Shown here piece after piece: positions 43,951-53,668 of a stretch of 64,000 nt of DNA. Below the pieces are notes generated by a model that saw only the letters and a list, made by a program, of their open reading frames with translations, was not told the origin of the DNA and ran no database searches. A program made the position numbers and the translations under genes. The stretch is from Streptococcus suis (GTDB lineage: Bacteria; Bacillota; Bacilli; Lactobacillales; Streptococcaceae): contig NZ_POJH01000021.1 in assembly GCF_002960625.1 (NCBI RefSeq), forward strand, positions 1 through 64,000. Reading direction: 5' to 3'. Numbering within the stretch: position 1 is the stretch's first letter; each line of letters starts with the position of its first letter.

Positions 43951-45237
43951 ATGTCAAAAACATTAAAGCGTCCCGAGGTCTTGTCACCTGCTGGGACTTT
44001 GGAGAAATTAAAGGTTGCCATTGACTATGGTGCTGATGCGGTCTTTGTCGGTGGTCAGGCCTATGGTTTGCGTAGCCGAGCTGGTAACTTTACCATGGAC
44101 GAGATGCGGGAAGGGATTGAATATGCCCACGCCCGTGGCGCCAAGGTCTATGTAGCGGCCAACATGGTCACCCATGAAGGAAATGAAGAAGGGGCAGGAG
44201 CCTGGTTCCGTGAATTGCGGGATATGGGCTTGGATGCCGTTATCGTATCTGACCCGGCTCTCATCGTCATCTGTGCCACTGAAGCACCAGGTCTTGAAAT
44301 CCACCTGTCCACCCAGGCTTCATCGACCAACTATGAAACCTTCGAATTCTGGAAGGAATTGGGCTTGACCCGTGTCGTCTTGGCCCGCGAAGTGACCATG
44401 GAAGAAGTGGCTGAAATCCGCAAACGGACAGACGTTGAAATCGAAGCCTTTGTTCACGGTGCCATGTGTATCTCCTACTCAGGGCGCTGCGTTCTCTCCA
44501 ACCACATGAGCAAGCGCGATGCCAACCGCGGCGGTTGCTCCCAGTCTTGCCGTTGGAAGTACAATCTCTACGACCTACCTTTCGGCGAAGAACGTCGTTC
44601 CATTAAGGGGGAAATACCAGAGGAGTTCTCTATGTCTGCGGTGGATATGTGTATGATTGACCATATCCCAGACATGATTGAAAATGGGGTCGATAGCCTG
44701 AAAATCGAAGGTCGGATGAAATCAGTCCACTACGTGTCAACCGTGACCAACTGCTATAAGGCTGCGGTCGATGCCTATCTAGAAAGTCCAGAAAAGTTTG
44801 AAGCGATTAAACAAGACTTGATTGACGAAATGTGGAAGGTTGCCCAACGGGAATTGGCAACAGGTTTCTACTATAGCCCACCGAGCGAAAACGAACAGCT
44901 CTTCGGTGCCCGCCGTAAAATTCCAGAGTACAAATTCATCGCCGAAGTAGTGGCCTTCGACAAGGACACTATGACTGCAACCATTCGCCAACGCAATGTC
45001 ATCAACGAAGGCGACCAAGTTGAGTTCTACGGACCAGGTTTCCGTCACTTTGAAACCACTATTCAAGACCTTCGCGATTCGACAGGTGAGAAAATTGACC
45101 GCGCCAACAAGCCGATGGAACTCTTAACTATTAAGCTGGACCGTGAAATCTATCCTGGTGATATGATTCGTGCCTGCAAGTCAGGTCTTATCAACCTTTA
45201 CCAAGAAGATGGGCAATCATTGACTATTAGAGCATAA
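43951..45237 (+). CDS. trhP: U32-family protein, second of two (tRNA 5-hydroxyuridine synthesis, TrhP/YrrO-like)
   Basis: A 428-residue U32 protein. The PROSITE U32 pattern is exact (EAFVHGAMCISYSGRCVLS) and two more cysteines follow in GGCSQSCRW, giving the four-cysteine iron-sulfur site. A C-terminal beta-barrel domain ends in IRACKSGLINL. By homology it hydroxylates U34 of tRNA. The start at 43951 follows AGAGGAG; the earlier TTG at 43942 lies too close to it. The 150-bp gap from the first U32 gene holds no terminator that I can see. Confidence 0.87.
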   Translation: MSKTLKRPEVLSPAGTLEKLKVAIDYGADAVFVGGQAYGLRSRAGNFTMDEMREGIEYAHARGAKVYVAANMVTHEGNEEGAGAWFRELRDMGLDAVIVSDPALIVICATEAPGLEIHLSTQASSTNYETFEFWKELGLTRVVLAREVTMEEVAEIRKRTDVEIEAFVHGAMCISYSGRCVLSNHMSKRDANRGGCSQSCRWKYNLYDLPFGEERRSIKGEIPEEFSMSAVDMCMIDHIPDMIENGVDSLKIEGRMKSVHYVSTVTNCYKAAVDAYLESPEKFEAIKQDLIDEMWKVAQRELATGFYYSPPSENEQLFGARRKIPEYKFIAEVVAFDKDTMTATIRQRNVINEGDQVEFYGPGFRHFETTIQDLRDSTGEKIDRANKPMELLTIKLDREIYPGDMIRACKSGLINLYQEDGQSLTIRA

Positions 45238-45240
45238 AAT

Positions 45241-45263
45241 AAAAGGCTGAATGTCAGCCTTTT
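45241..45263. terminator. Terminator shared by trhP and the YolD-like gene
   Basis: AAAAGGCTGA-ATG-TCAGCCTTTT, T-rich on the plus side; the stop of the minus-strand gene is in the stem. Confidence 0.9.
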
Positions 45264-45577
45264 GTTTGTTTCTGGGAGTTTTTCACACTTTCTGGAACCA
45301 GAGTGATTTTCTTAATATCTTGGATATTGATAATGCTGGTTACCCGACGTTTGAAATTTTTCATGATAATCCGTTGGCGTTCCTTATCGTATTTGACAAT
45401 ATCGCCTGTAAAACTGCGGTCGTTGTAGATAACATGAATGGCGGCTTTCTTGTAGAGTGCTAGTTCTAAATTGTTCTTAATCTCTTCCTTGCTGTCAGGC
45501 TCAATGGTCTTAGGAGCTTTGCTATTGCCCAAAAAGATATTGACCTGCTCTAAAATAACTTCCAAAAATCTCTTCAT
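45254..45577 (-). CDS. Small YolD-like (Sm-fold) protein, unknown function
   Basis: A 107-residue protein with an amphipathic N-terminus, a polar linker and a C-terminal segment (AAIHVIYNDRSFTGDIVKYD, VTSIINIQDIKKITLV) that has the strand pattern of YolD/Sm-like barrels: a basic strand, a G-x-I turn and a final DI-x-x-I. The assignment rests on pattern only. AAAGGAT lies before the ATG. Confidence 0.6.
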   Translation of the reverse strand: MKRFLEVILEQVNIFLGNSKAPKTIEPDSKEEIKNNLELALYKKAAIHVIYNDRSFTGDIVKYDKERQRIIMKNFKRRVTSIINIQDIKKITLVPESVKNSQKQTKG

Positions 45578-45669
45578 GGCATTATCCTTTCAAACTTGCT
45601 ATAATTATAGTATCCAATTTTCGCAAAAATGACAAGTTTTTTCGAACAAATAAGTGAAGGAGGTAACAA

Positions 45670-45885
45670 ATGGCAGAATTTACATTTGAAATCGAAGAAA
45701 AACTCTTGGTCCTATCTGAAAATGATAAGGGCTGGACCAAGGAACTTAATCGTGTATCATTCAATGGTGCACCAGCCAAGTATGATATCCGTACCTGGAG
45801 CCCTGACCACACTAAGATGGGCAAGGGAATCACGCTCAGCAATGAAGAATTCCAAGTGCTTTTGGATGCATTTGCTAATAAATAA
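45670..45885 (+). CDS. PC4/YdbC-family single-stranded DNA-binding protein
   Basis: A 71-residue protein of the bacterial PC4-like YdbC family: FTFEIEEKLLVLSENDKGWTKELN (shown in part), a KYDIRTWSP strand, and MGKGITLSNEEFQVLLDAF. Homologues bind ssDNA as dimers and may act in replication or transcription. GAAGGAGG precedes the ATG. Confidence 0.87.
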   Translation: MAEFTFEIEEKLLVLSENDKGWTKELNRVSFNGAPAKYDIRTWSPDHTKMGKGITLSNEEFQVLLDAFANK

Positions 45886-45914
45886 AAGAAGCCTAAGCGA
45901 AAAAGGCTTCTTTT
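45884..45914. terminator. Terminator between the PC4-like gene and bioY
   Basis: AAAAGAAGCCT/AGGCTTCTTTT stem (45884-45894, 45904-45914) with T on both sides; bidirectional. Confidence 0.92.
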
Positions 45915-46432
45915 TTTGTAATGGGCTGGAGAAGGCTGTGGCAGACAGTCACCAAGGTAATTTTTGCTAAATCTGGAAGGATAAAGGGTAGAACCGTCCA
46001 TGCCAATGTATCTGACCAGCTCGCTCCTGAAACAAACTTAAAGACCAAACAGCCTAAAAGGAAGCAACTTGCTGTTCCGAGAAGGCAAGCTGAGAAAACA
46101 GTCATAGGTGAGGAAGTTGACTTGGTGAGGACAGAAGTAATAGCAGCATAGACTAGGAAGCCCCATAAAAAGCCGGCTGTTGGTCCGAAAAGAGCAGCGA
46201 ATCCGCCTGAAAAACCAGCAAAGACAGGAAGGCCGATAGCTCCCAAAGTCAAGTAGAGGGCTACACTTGCAAGGGCCTCTTTAGGCGTGTACAAACAAGC
46301 TACTAAGCCAATAGCCAAGGTCTGTAGAGTAAAGGGAACAGGCCCGATAGACAGGCTGACTTGTGACAGGGCAGCAATGATAGCTGTTCCGATAGCGATG
46401 TAAACAAGAGATTTCGTAGAATGGTTTGTCAT
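45893..46432 (-). CDS. bioY: Biotin ECF transporter S component
   Basis: A 179-residue six-helix membrane protein: VPFTLQTLAIGLVACLYTPKEA, LTLGAIGLPVFAGFSGG and GPTAGFLWGF (the first shown to its motif) are the BioY core. It imports biotin, with the shared ECF module or alone. A BirA-like box overlaps the control region. Terminator shared with the PC4-like gene. Confidence 0.94.
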   Translation of the reverse strand: MTNHSTKSLVYIAIGTAIIAALSQVSLSIGPVPFTLQTLAIGLVACLYTPKEALASVALYLTLGAIGLPVFAGFSGGFAALFGPTAGFLWGFLVYAAITSVLTKSTSSPMTVFSACLLGTASCFLLGCLVFKFVSGASWSDTLAWTVLPFILPDLAKITLVTVCHSLLQPITKKEAFFA

Positions 46433-46433
46433 T

Positions 46434-46465
46434 TTGTTATCCTTTTTATTTTTCTAGGTTAACAA
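46434..46465 (-). promoter_or_regulatory. BirA-type operator upstream of bioY
   Basis: TTGTTATCC (46434-46442) and GGTTAACAA (46457-46465), 14 bp apart: a BirA palindrome with one mismatch, right before the bioY start codon. Biotin-dependent repression is expected. Confidence 0.8.
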
Positions 46466-46616
46466 AATTATAGACATTCTAGTCGTGAAAGTCAATGCTA
46501 GGGTCATCGGATGTAACAGGGTTATAGTTTTTATTTATGGGAGTAGATAGAAAATATATATTAGTAGAGTTACTTCTTTCATGTTAGAATAATAAAAAAA
46601 GAAAGCGAGAATTGCC

Positions 46617-47354
46617 ATGTCAGAACTACTTGAAATTTACCGTACCCTTAAATCTAAAACCTGGGTGGACTTGACCCATCAAATCAATGAGAATAGCCCG
46701 CATTTTCCAGCTCTTCCAGCCTTGGAGAAAAAGGCCTTGTTTACTCACAAAGACGGATTTTTTGTTGAACAATTTACGGTTGTCGGTCAGTACGGTACCC
46801 ATATCGATCCGCCTATTCACTTTGTAGAAGGAGCTCGCTATCTAGATGAAATTGACTTGAAAGACTTGCTCTTACCTCTCTATGTGATTGATAAGTCGGA
46901 GGCAGTTGCAGCCAATAATGACTACGAGATTACCAAGCAAGATATTCTGGATTTTGAGGTTGAGCATGGTCCAATTGCACCTGAATCTTTTGTTGCTTTT
47001 CGTTCAGATTGGTCAAAACGTTGGCCAAGTCAGGATGCTGTGCGAAACTTGGATGACCAAGGGGTACAACATACACCAGGTTGGAGCCACGAGGCCTTGC
47101 AATACTTGATTGAAGAGCGTAAGGTAAAAGCGGTTGGACATGAAACCTTGGATACGGATTCTGGTCTGTCTGCAGCTAAGCATGGTGGTAGCTTGCCAGA
47201 AGAATACTATCTCTTGTCTAAAGACATTTATCAGTTGGAAGTCTTGAATAATTTGGACCAAGTACCAGCAAGAGGAGCCTTGATTTCTATTGCCTTTCCA
47301 CATTGGGAAAAGGCTTCGGGATCGCCAGCGCGTGCCATAGCTATTTTACCATAA
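46617..47354 (+). CDS. Cyclase/kynurenine formamidase-family metal hydrolase
   Basis: A 245-residue protein of the cyclase (PF04199) family. The metal motif reads YGTHIDPPIHF (HxDxPxH type) and the acid/His pair is in AVGHETLDTDSG. Members hydrolyse formylkynurenine, isatin or other amides. No tryptophan-degradation genes adjoin it, so the substrate is open. Confidence 0.85.
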   Translation: MSELLEIYRTLKSKTWVDLTHQINENSPHFPALPALEKKALFTHKDGFFVEQFTVVGQYGTHIDPPIHFVEGARYLDEIDLKDLLLPLYVIDKSEAVAANNDYEITKQDILDFEVEHGPIAPESFVAFRSDWSKRWPSQDAVRNLDDQGVQHTPGWSHEALQYLIEERKVKAVGHETLDTDSGLSAAKHGGSLPEEYYLLSKDIYQLEVLNNLDQVPARGALISIAFPHWEKASGSPARAIAILP

Positions 47355-47360
47355 GAAAAA

Positions 47361-47400
47361 GCCGGACAGTCTACTTACCTACACTTGTCTGGCCTTTTTT
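47361..47400 (+). terminator. Terminator after the cyclase gene
   Basis: GCCGGACA/TGTCTGGC stem (47361-47368, 47386-47393), then C and six T. Confidence 0.85.
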
Positions 47401-47412
47401 CTTATACTTAAT

Positions 47413-47498
47413 GAAAATCAAAAGCAGACTAGGCGACGCAGATGCGGATAGAATTGAAGTTCATCAAATCAAGTCAACAACGTTTGCTTTTGATTTTC
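47413..47498. repeat. Short MITE-like element with 14-bp terminal inverted repeats
   Basis: GAAAATCAAAAGCA (47413-47426) and TGCTTTTGATTTTC (47485-47498) are perfect inverted repeats around a 58-bp GC-richer centre. The outer arm continues as CGAAGAGTATT, which resembles ends of known streptococcal intergenic repeats. No coding capacity. Confidence 0.55.
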
Positions 47499-47506
47499 GA
47501 AGAGTA

Positions 47507-48856
47507 TTAACGCATGGTGACAAATTCTTCCGCCCCTGTTGGATGGATGGCCACAACGGCATCAAATTCTTCCTTGGTTGCTCCCATCTTAATGGCAACG
47601 GAGAAACCTTGGATCATTTCATCGACACCATAGCCAATTCCGTGTAAACCGACGACCTGTTCATTCTCGCCAACTGTGACTAACTTAAACTTAGCCATTT
47701 GGCGATTGTTTGCTAGGGCTGTGTACATGGAAGTAAAGGCCGAAGTATAGACTTTTACCTGTTCTTGACCGTATTGGGCGATGGCTTCTTCTTCGGTTAA
47801 GCCAACTGTTCCGATAGCAGGATGAGAAAAAACAACAGTAGGAATGTTTGTATAATCCATTTTAGCAGTCGGTTTATTGTTGAAGAGGCGTTCTGCCAAT
47901 AAGCGACCAGCCTTGATGGCTACGGGTGTCAACTCTTTTTCACCTGTCACATCACCAAGAGCATAGATGCCAGGGACGCCAGTTTCTTGGTATTCATCCA
48001 CAGCGATATGCCCAGAGGGTGTCAACTGAACACCTGCTGCTTCAAGATTGAGCTGCTCCACATTTGGTTTACGACCAATTGCCCAGAGAACTTTTTGGGC
48101 AAGATGGCTACTTCCGTCTTCAAAGTTAATTTGAATGAGGTCATCCTCCGTTTTTTCTAAGCTGACAGGGGTTTTCCCAGTATGGAGAGGGAGGTTAGTG
48201 CGCTCCATTTCTTCCATAAGAGCTTGGATGATATAGCTATCGAAGTTGCGAAGAGGTCGATTGCCACGAACAAAGAGGTCAGTTTGGACACCCAGTCCGT
48301 GGAGAAGTCCAGCCATTTCCACAGCGATATAGCCAGCTCCGATAACTGCCACAGAAGTAGGTAATTCTTCCCAGGCAAAGACATCATCAGATACAACACC
48401 AAGTTCACTTCCAGGAATAGTTGGCACAGCAGGCTGAGCACCGGTTGCAATGACGATGTGTTTGGCACGAATGAGTTCACCATTGACTTCCACCGTTTGA
48501 GCATCGACAAACTGGGCAAAACCGTTGATTACTTGTACACCATTATTGTTAAAAGTATTTCCATAAGAAGTACGAGAACGTTCGATATAGGCCTCACGGT
48601 TTTTTCGCAAGGTAGCAAAATCAAATGTCACATCCTGGCTGGTAAAACCATACTCAGGTCCATAGTGATGAATAGCTTCAGCCACTTGAGAACCGTACCA
48701 CATGATTTTTTTAGGAACACAGCCCAGGTTAACACAGGTTCCGCCAAGGTGGCTTCCTTCGATCACAGCAGCCTTAGCCCCATAGATAGCAGCACGGTTC
48801 ATAGTAGCAATACCGCCGCTGCCTCCACCAATGGCAATAATATCAAATTCTTTCAT
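47507..48856 (-). CDS. gor: Glutathione-disulfide reductase
   Basis: A 449-residue FAD/NADPH disulfide reductase: N-terminal GGGSGGIA, redox-active C41/C46 in [18 protein letters not shown]-binding [11 protein letters not shown], and a dimerisation domain ending with HPTGAEEF (catalytic His). It keeps glutathione reduced; streptococci import glutathione. Upstream (48875-48889) is a weak PerR/Fur-like TGATAATTATCTTCA, which may link it to peroxide control. Confidence 0.93.
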   Translation of the reverse strand: MKEFDIIAIGGGSGGIATMNRAAIYGAKAAVIEGSHLGGTCVNLGCVPKKIMWYGSQVAEAIHHYGPEYGFTSQDVTFDFATLRKNREAYIERSRTSYGNTFNNNGVQVINGFAQFVDAQTVEVNGELIRAKHIVIATGAQPAVPTIPGSELGVVSDDVFAWEELPTSVAVIGAGYIAVEMAGLLHGLGVQTDLFVRGNRPLRNFDSYIIQALMEEMERTNLPLHTGKTPVSLEKTEDDLIQINFEDGSSHLAQKVLWAIGRKPNVEQLNLEAAGVQLTPSGHIAVDEYQETGVPGIYALGDVTGEKELTPVAIKAGRLLAERLFNNKPTAKMDYTNIPTVVFSHPAIGTVGLTEEEAIAQYGQEQVKVYTSAFTSMYTALANNRQMAKFKLVTVGENEQVVGLHGIGYGVDEMIQGFSVAIKMGATKEEFDAVVAIHPTGAEEFVTMR

Positions 48857-49069
48857 GAGTTTTTCTCCTCTAAATGATAATTATCTTCATTCTATCGTTT
48901 TTTTAGTTATCAATCAAAAATCCGCTACGTTCTCTTACAAAATTGTAAGTAGGAAAAATACCGAACTTTTTGTAAAATGATTAAGAAAACACTTGCAAAA
49001 AAACGTGTATTTGTGTATTATAAAGACAATACAAAATAAATATGTTTTGATTTAGAAAAGGAGTATCAT

Positions 49070-50236
49070 ATGTTAAAGACAAAGAAGGCTAAAATTGCTT
49101 TGTTTAGTGGTCTTGGTGTTGCGGCTGTTGCCTTAATTGGTGGTGCCTTGGTATTTGGAGGTGTATTAGGTGGTTCCTCACCAACTTCTACAGAGCAAGT
49201 TGCGACCAGTTTGACCTATACAGTAGCTAAAGAGGGATCGATTGCTTCATCGACCTTATTGACAGGAACCATCTCAGCTGCGGAAGAACAGTATGTTTAC
49301 TATGATGCGTCCAAGGGTGATTTGAGTGAGGTCTTGGTTGAGCCAGGCACTCAAGTAGAAGTCGGAACTCCTTTGGTTAGTTATGATGCGACAGAATTAC
49401 AAGCAGCCCTAGATACAGCTGTGCGTGGTCGGGATAAGATTGGGCGTCAGATTTATGATTTAAAAAATAATGGTCAAACTGTTCAAGCAACAGGTGATGC
49501 GGCGGCAGATGAAGCAGCTACTGCAGCAGCGCAACGCTCCGTAGATTCTCAATTAGCAGATTTGAATGATTCCTATGCTGATGCCCAAGCAGCTGTGGAC
49601 AAGGCCTATACAGCATTGACAGAAGCAACTATTTACAGCACTGTCGCAGGTACAGTGGTTGAGGTCAATAAATCGGTTGCCAAGAGTTCGGCGACCAGCC
49701 AGACCGTTGTTCATATCGTCAACCAAGGTAGCTTGCAGGTTACAGGTAATTTAACAGAATATGATTTGGCTAACATTGCAGTTGACCAAGAAGTAAAATT
49801 GACCAGTAAAGTTTATCCAGATAAGACATGGACTGGTAAGATTACCTACATTTCTAACTATCCATCGACAGAACAAGCTACAAGTGCAGTAGCAGGTGCA
49901 GGTGGTGGTTCAGGTGCCAAGTATCCATTCAAGGCTGCCTTAACCAGTGAATTGGGGGAATTGAAGCAAGGTTTTACTGTTAATATTGAAGTTGTTAATA
50001 CTACCAACCATATTTTAATTCCTGTAACAGCAGTTGTTCCAGAAGGAGATAAAAACTTTGTGTGGACAATTGTGGAAGGGAAGGCTAAAAAAGTAGAGGT
50101 TACTCTTGGAAATGCGGATGCTCTTAATCAAGAGGTGACAGCAGGTATTGCAGTAGGAGATCAGGTCATCACCATTCCAACTCCAGACCTTGAAGAAGGA
50201 AAAGAGGTTGAAGCCTATGAAGAACCAGCTAATTAG
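49070..50236 (+). CDS. Membrane-fusion/adaptor protein of a MacAB-like exporter (HlyD family)
   Basis: A 388-residue adaptor: an N-terminal membrane helix (10-32), a lipoyl-like half (VLVEPGTQVEVGTPLVSYDA), an Ala-rich hairpin (about 105-175), the second lipoyl half (ATIYSTVAGTVVEV) and beta-barrel/membrane-proximal domains. It forms an extracytoplasmic channel with the permease. Homologous streptococcal systems (pneumococcal Spr0693-0695) export or resist antimicrobial peptides. It overlaps the ATPase gene by 20 bp. Confidence 0.9.
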   Translation: MLKTKKAKIALFSGLGVAAVALIGGALVFGGVLGGSSPTSTEQVATSLTYTVAKEGSIASSTLLTGTISAAEEQYVYYDASKGDLSEVLVEPGTQVEVGTPLVSYDATELQAALDTAVRGRDKIGRQIYDLKNNGQTVQATGDAAADEAATAAAQRSVDSQLADLNDSYADAQAAVDKAYTALTEATIYSTVAGTVVEVNKSVAKSSATSQTVVHIVNQGSLQVTGNLTEYDLANIAVDQEVKLTSKVYPDKTWTGKITYISNYPSTEQATSAVAGAGGGSGAKYPFKAALTSELGELKQGFTVNIEVVNTTNHILIPVTAVVPEGDKNFVWTIVEGKAKKVEVTLGNADALNQEVTAGIAVGDQVITIPTPDLEEGKEVEAYEEPAN

Positions 50237-50912
50237 ATTAACCAATATAAATAAATCCTATAAAAATGGTGACCAAGAACTTCGTGTCCTCAAAGATATC
50301 GATTTAGAGGTGGAAGAAGGTGAGTTTCTTGCTATAATGGGACCATCTGGTTCAGGGAAATCCACCCTGATGAATATTATCGGGCTTTTGGATCGGTCTA
50401 CAACAGGAAACTATTGGTTGGAGGGAGAAGAAGTCAGTCAACTGTCTGAGAAGAAATTAGCCTCCGTCCGCAATGACCAAATTGGTTTCGTCTTCCAACA
50501 ATTCTTCTTACTCTCTAAACTCAATGCTCTTCAAAATGTCGAGTTACCTTTGATTTATGCAGGGGTTCCAGCCAATCAACGGAAAAAATTAGCCAAACGT
50601 TATTTGGAAAAAGTGGAATTGGCTGAGCGGATGACCCACCTACCGTCAGAATTGTCAGGTGGTCAGAAACAAAGGGTGGCTATTGCGCGCGCCTTGGTCA
50701 ATACACCAGCTATTATCTTGGCGGATGAGCCAACAGGTGCCTTGGATACCAAGACAGGCCAACAAATTATGGAACTCTTAACAGAGTTGAATAATGAAGG
50801 CAAGACTATTATCATGGTCACCCATGAACCTGAAATTGCTGCCTATGCCAAACGTAAAATCGTTTTGCGTGACGGTATCATTACCGAAGATAGTAGAAGG
50901 GAGGATGTGTAG
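50217..50912 (+). CDS. MacB-like exporter, ATP-binding protein
   Basis: A 231-residue ABC ATPase of the LolD/MacB group: Walker A GPSGSGKST (42-50), signature LSGGQKQRVAIARAL, Walker B IILADEPTGALD, H-loop MVTHEPEIA. The start at 50217 gives a normal N-terminus (MKNQLIRLTN); an earlier in-frame ATG lies further inside the adaptor gene. It is directly followed by the permease. Confidence 0.92.
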   Translation: MKNQLIRLTNINKSYKNGDQELRVLKDIDLEVEEGEFLAIMGPSGSGKSTLMNIIGLLDRSTTGNYWLEGEEVSQLSEKKLASVRNDQIGFVFQQFFLLSKLNALQNVELPLIYAGVPANQRKKLAKRYLEKVELAERMTHLPSELSGGQKQRVAIARALVNTPAIILADEPTGALDTKTGQQIMELLTELNNEGKTIIMVTHEPEIAAYAKRKIVLRDGIITEDSRREDV

Positions 50913-52163
50913 ATGGAAAACTGGAAATTTGCCCTCAAGTCTATCCTAGCCCACAAAATGCGTTCTCTTTTAACTATGTTAGGTATTATCATCGGTGTGG
51001 CTTCAGTTGTTATCATTGTAGCCTTAGGGACTGGGGTATCTAAGAGTATCGAAAAGGCCTTGGCTGGTGATCAGAATAATGTTCAAGTCTACTTTACTCC
51101 TTTTGTTGGAACAGAAGAACGAACCCAAGGTGCATTTACCTACACAGTTCCTGGCGAGGTTTCTGAAGAACAGGAGCCAGATGTAACCGACACAATGTTA
51201 AAGGGGCTTTTGGAAATCGATGGGCTCAGTGGCTACTACATTAGTGCTTCAAGTACCTCTACTGTAGCAGCGGGCAATGCGCAAGCTGATAATGTCTTTA
51301 TTACTGGTGTTAGTCAATCCTATTTTGGTATTAAAGAGTTGGAGATTTTGGGTGGCCGTCGCTTCACGGCTAACGATTACAGCCGCTTTTCCCGCATTAT
51401 CATGTTGGATGTAGCTCTGGCAGAGAAACTCTTCGGTTCACAAGAAACGGCACTCAACCAAGTAGTGAGTGTCAATGCCAATTCTTATCTTGTAGTTGGT
51501 GTTTACAAAGATCCCAAAGCAGGTACTTCCCTCTATGGTTTCAACTCAGGCGGAAATGCCATTATGACCAATACACAGCTGGCTGCTGAAATGGGTACCA
51601 AGGAAAATAGTGGCCTCTATGTCCATGTAGAAGATGTGAGTAGAGCTGCTGAGGTTGGTCAGGCTGCCGCAGCATACTTGACCAACATAACAGGTCTAAA
51701 GGAAGCCCGTTATGACATTTATGACATGTCTGCTATGTTGGATACCTATAGGACTGAAATGGCAGGGGTTACCACGTTTATCGGTTCCGTTGCAGGAATT
51801 TCACTTTTTGTTGGTGGTATCGGTGTTATGAACATTATGCTGGTATCTGTTACTGAGCGAACCCGTGAAATCGGTCTTCGTAAAGCTCTAGGAGCAACTC
51901 GTGGGAATATCCTTATGCAGTTCTTGATTGAAGCCATGGTATTGACTACCTTGGGTGGTGCTATTGGATTGATGATTGCTCAAACAATTGTATTTATTCT
52001 CAATACCACCAAAGCCATGGGACCAAATATGACGGCTGAAATTTCCCTTCCGGCTGTTCTAGGAAGTTTAGCCTTCTCAGCAGTAATTGGTATTGTCTTT
52101 GGTGTTCTACCAGCCAGCAAGGCTTCTAAGTTGGATCCGATTGAGGCCTTACGTTACGAATAA
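50913..52163 (+). CDS. MacB-like exporter, FtsX-type permease
   Basis: A 416-residue permease with the MacB fold: one N-terminal helix (MRSLLTMLGIIIGVASVVII), a large extracellular domain (about 45-280), then three helices with GIGVMNIMLVSVTERTREIG and a PASKASKLDPIEALRYE C-terminus. Mechanotransmission-type transporters of this layout move substrates from outside the membrane. Substrate unknown; peptides or macrolides are typical. Confidence 0.92.
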   Translation: MENWKFALKSILAHKMRSLLTMLGIIIGVASVVIIVALGTGVSKSIEKALAGDQNNVQVYFTPFVGTEERTQGAFTYTVPGEVSEEQEPDVTDTMLKGLLEIDGLSGYYISASSTSTVAAGNAQADNVFITGVSQSYFGIKELEILGGRRFTANDYSRFSRIIMLDVALAEKLFGSQETALNQVVSVNANSYLVVGVYKDPKAGTSLYGFNSGGNAIMTNTQLAAEMGTKENSGLYVHVEDVSRAAEVGQAAAAYLTNITGLKEARYDIYDMSAMLDTYRTEMAGVTTFIGSVAGISLFVGGIGVMNIMLVSVTERTREIGLRKALGATRGNILMQFLIEAMVLTTLGGAIGLMIAQTIVFILNTTKAMGPNMTAEISLPAVLGSLAFSAVIGIVFGVLPASKASKLDPIEALRYE

Positions 52164-52170
52164 TTTGATG

Positions 52171-52200
52171 AAACGATTAGGTTCTCCTAGTCGTTTTATT
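52171..52200 (+). terminator. Terminator of the MacAB-like operon
   Basis: AAACGATTAGG/CCTAGTCGTTT stem (one G-T pair), TTCT loop, T-rich end. Confidence 0.88.
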
Positions 52201-52290
52201 TTTTGTGAGCAAAGGTCTTGACTTTATCACTAATTAGAGATAAAATAAACGCATCAATTAAGAAATAGTGATTTCAAAGGAGAATACATC

Positions 52291-53355
52291 ATGGTAGAAT
52301 TAGGTATTTCAACATTTGGCGAAACAACTCCACTAGAAAAAACAGAGGAAACATATAGTCACGACGAGCGGATCCGTCAACTGGTTAAAGAGATCGAGCT
52401 AGCTGATGCGGTGGGTTTGGATGTCTATGGGATTGGTGAACATCACCGCGAAGATTTTGCGGTTTCTGCACCTGAGATTGTGCTGGCAGCTGGTGCCGTC
52501 AATACCAAGCATATTAAGTTAACATCAGCAGTTTCCATCCTTTCCTCCATGGACCCTGTAAGGCTCTATCAGCAGTATACCACCATTGATGCTTTGTCAA
52601 ATGGCAGAGCGGAAATCATGGCGGGTCGTGGTTCCTTTACGGAGTCATTCCCCTTGTTTGGTTATGATCTCCATGACTATGAAGAACTCTTCGATGAAAA
52701 GTTGGATATGCTTCTGGAAATCGACAAGGAAATCAATCTCAAGTGGGATGGACATTTTACTCAGTCTGTCGATAACAAGCCTGTTTATCCGCGTCCTGTA
52801 CAAGAAGATTTTCCCATTTGGGTGGCAACTGGGGGCAATGTAGAGTCCACCATCAAGATTGCTCAAAAGGGGTTACCTATCGTGTATGCAGTCATTGGTG
52901 CTGGTGCCCATCGCTTTAAACCTTTAGTCGATGCCTATCGTAAGGTTGCTCGTAACTCAGGTCACGATCCGAAGAAAACAAAGGTTGCAGCTCATTCTTG
53001 GGGTTGGATTGCAGACGACCATGATAAGGCTGTGGAAGAGTATTACCATCCGACCAAGGTAATTACAGATAATATTGCTAAAGACCGTCCACATTGGAGC
53101 GAGATGACCAAGGCGCAATATCTCTACTCCCTAACAGACGAAGGGGCAACCATCGTCGGAGATCCAAAACGAGTCGCTGAAAAAATTATTAAGACCATTG
53201 AAACGCTTGACTTGGACCGCTTCTTCCTCCATCTCCCAATCGGCTCCATGCCACATGAAGATGTCCTCCGTGCCATCGAACTCTACGGAAAAGAAGTCGC
53301 GCCAATTGTCCGAGATTATTTTGCTAAGAAAGAAGAAAATCAGTCCCAAGACTGA
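52291..53355 (+). CDS. LLM-class flavin-dependent oxidoreductase
   Basis: A 354-residue luciferase-like monooxygenase. VYGIGEHHREDFAVSAPEIVLAAGA and RAEIMAGRGSFTESFPLFGYD (each shown to its motif) belong to the bacterial luciferase family group 1. It uses reduced flavin to oxidise an unknown substrate. AAAGGAGAAT precedes the start. It is the last core gene before the AT-rich island. Confidence 0.88.
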   Translation: MVELGISTFGETTPLEKTEETYSHDERIRQLVKEIELADAVGLDVYGIGEHHREDFAVSAPEIVLAAGAVNTKHIKLTSAVSILSSMDPVRLYQQYTTIDALSNGRAEIMAGRGSFTESFPLFGYDLHDYEELFDEKLDMLLEIDKEINLKWDGHFTQSVDNKPVYPRPVQEDFPIWVATGGNVESTIKIAQKGLPIVYAVIGAGAHRFKPLVDAYRKVARNSGHDPKKTKVAAHSWGWIADDHDKAVEEYYHPTKVITDNIAKDRPHWSEMTKAQYLYSLTDEGATIVGDPKRVAEKIIKTIETLDLDRFFLHLPIGSMPHEDVLRAIELYGKEVAPIVRDYFAKKEENQSQD

Positions 53356-53419
53356 TGAGATAGTTGATAAGATGAGCTATACTATAGTCAATCCTAAATA
53401 TTTTTCATAATCTCCTTAA

Positions 53420-53447
53420 AAGCTTGGTCAGTGGGCCAGGCTTTTTT
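53420..53447 (+). terminator. Terminator after the LLM oxidoreductase gene
   Basis: AAGCTTGG/CCAGGCTT stem (53420-53427, 53436-53443), then T. Confidence 0.85.
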
Positions 53448-53640
53448 GTAGAGTTCGATACAAAAGAGTTATATTAAACAAAAACAATATTTTATAGTGA
53501 AAATATATAGTAAAGTGTATTGTGACGATTGCTATCTGTCTTCAGATGAATATTTTTGGTAGGGGAGAATACAGACCTGATATTATTTGAATAAGGTTTA
53601 TTGATCCGAAGGTACTAACTTATAATTGATAATTTTGATC

Positions 53641-53668
53641 AAAATGGAACTCATAAGTCCCATTTTTC
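53641..53668 (+). terminator. Terminator-like hairpin upstream of the HTH gene
   Basis: AAAATGGAACT (53641-53651) and AGTCCCATTTT (53656-53666) pair with one mismatch, CATA loop, T-rich end. It would end a short transcript begun within 53450-53640, where I see no gene. Confidence 0.6.

Noticed and set aside
53450..53640. Type III toxin-antitoxin RNA repeats before the HTH gene
   Set aside because: A terminator-like hairpin is present, but I found no tandem repeats as in ToxI-type antitoxins.
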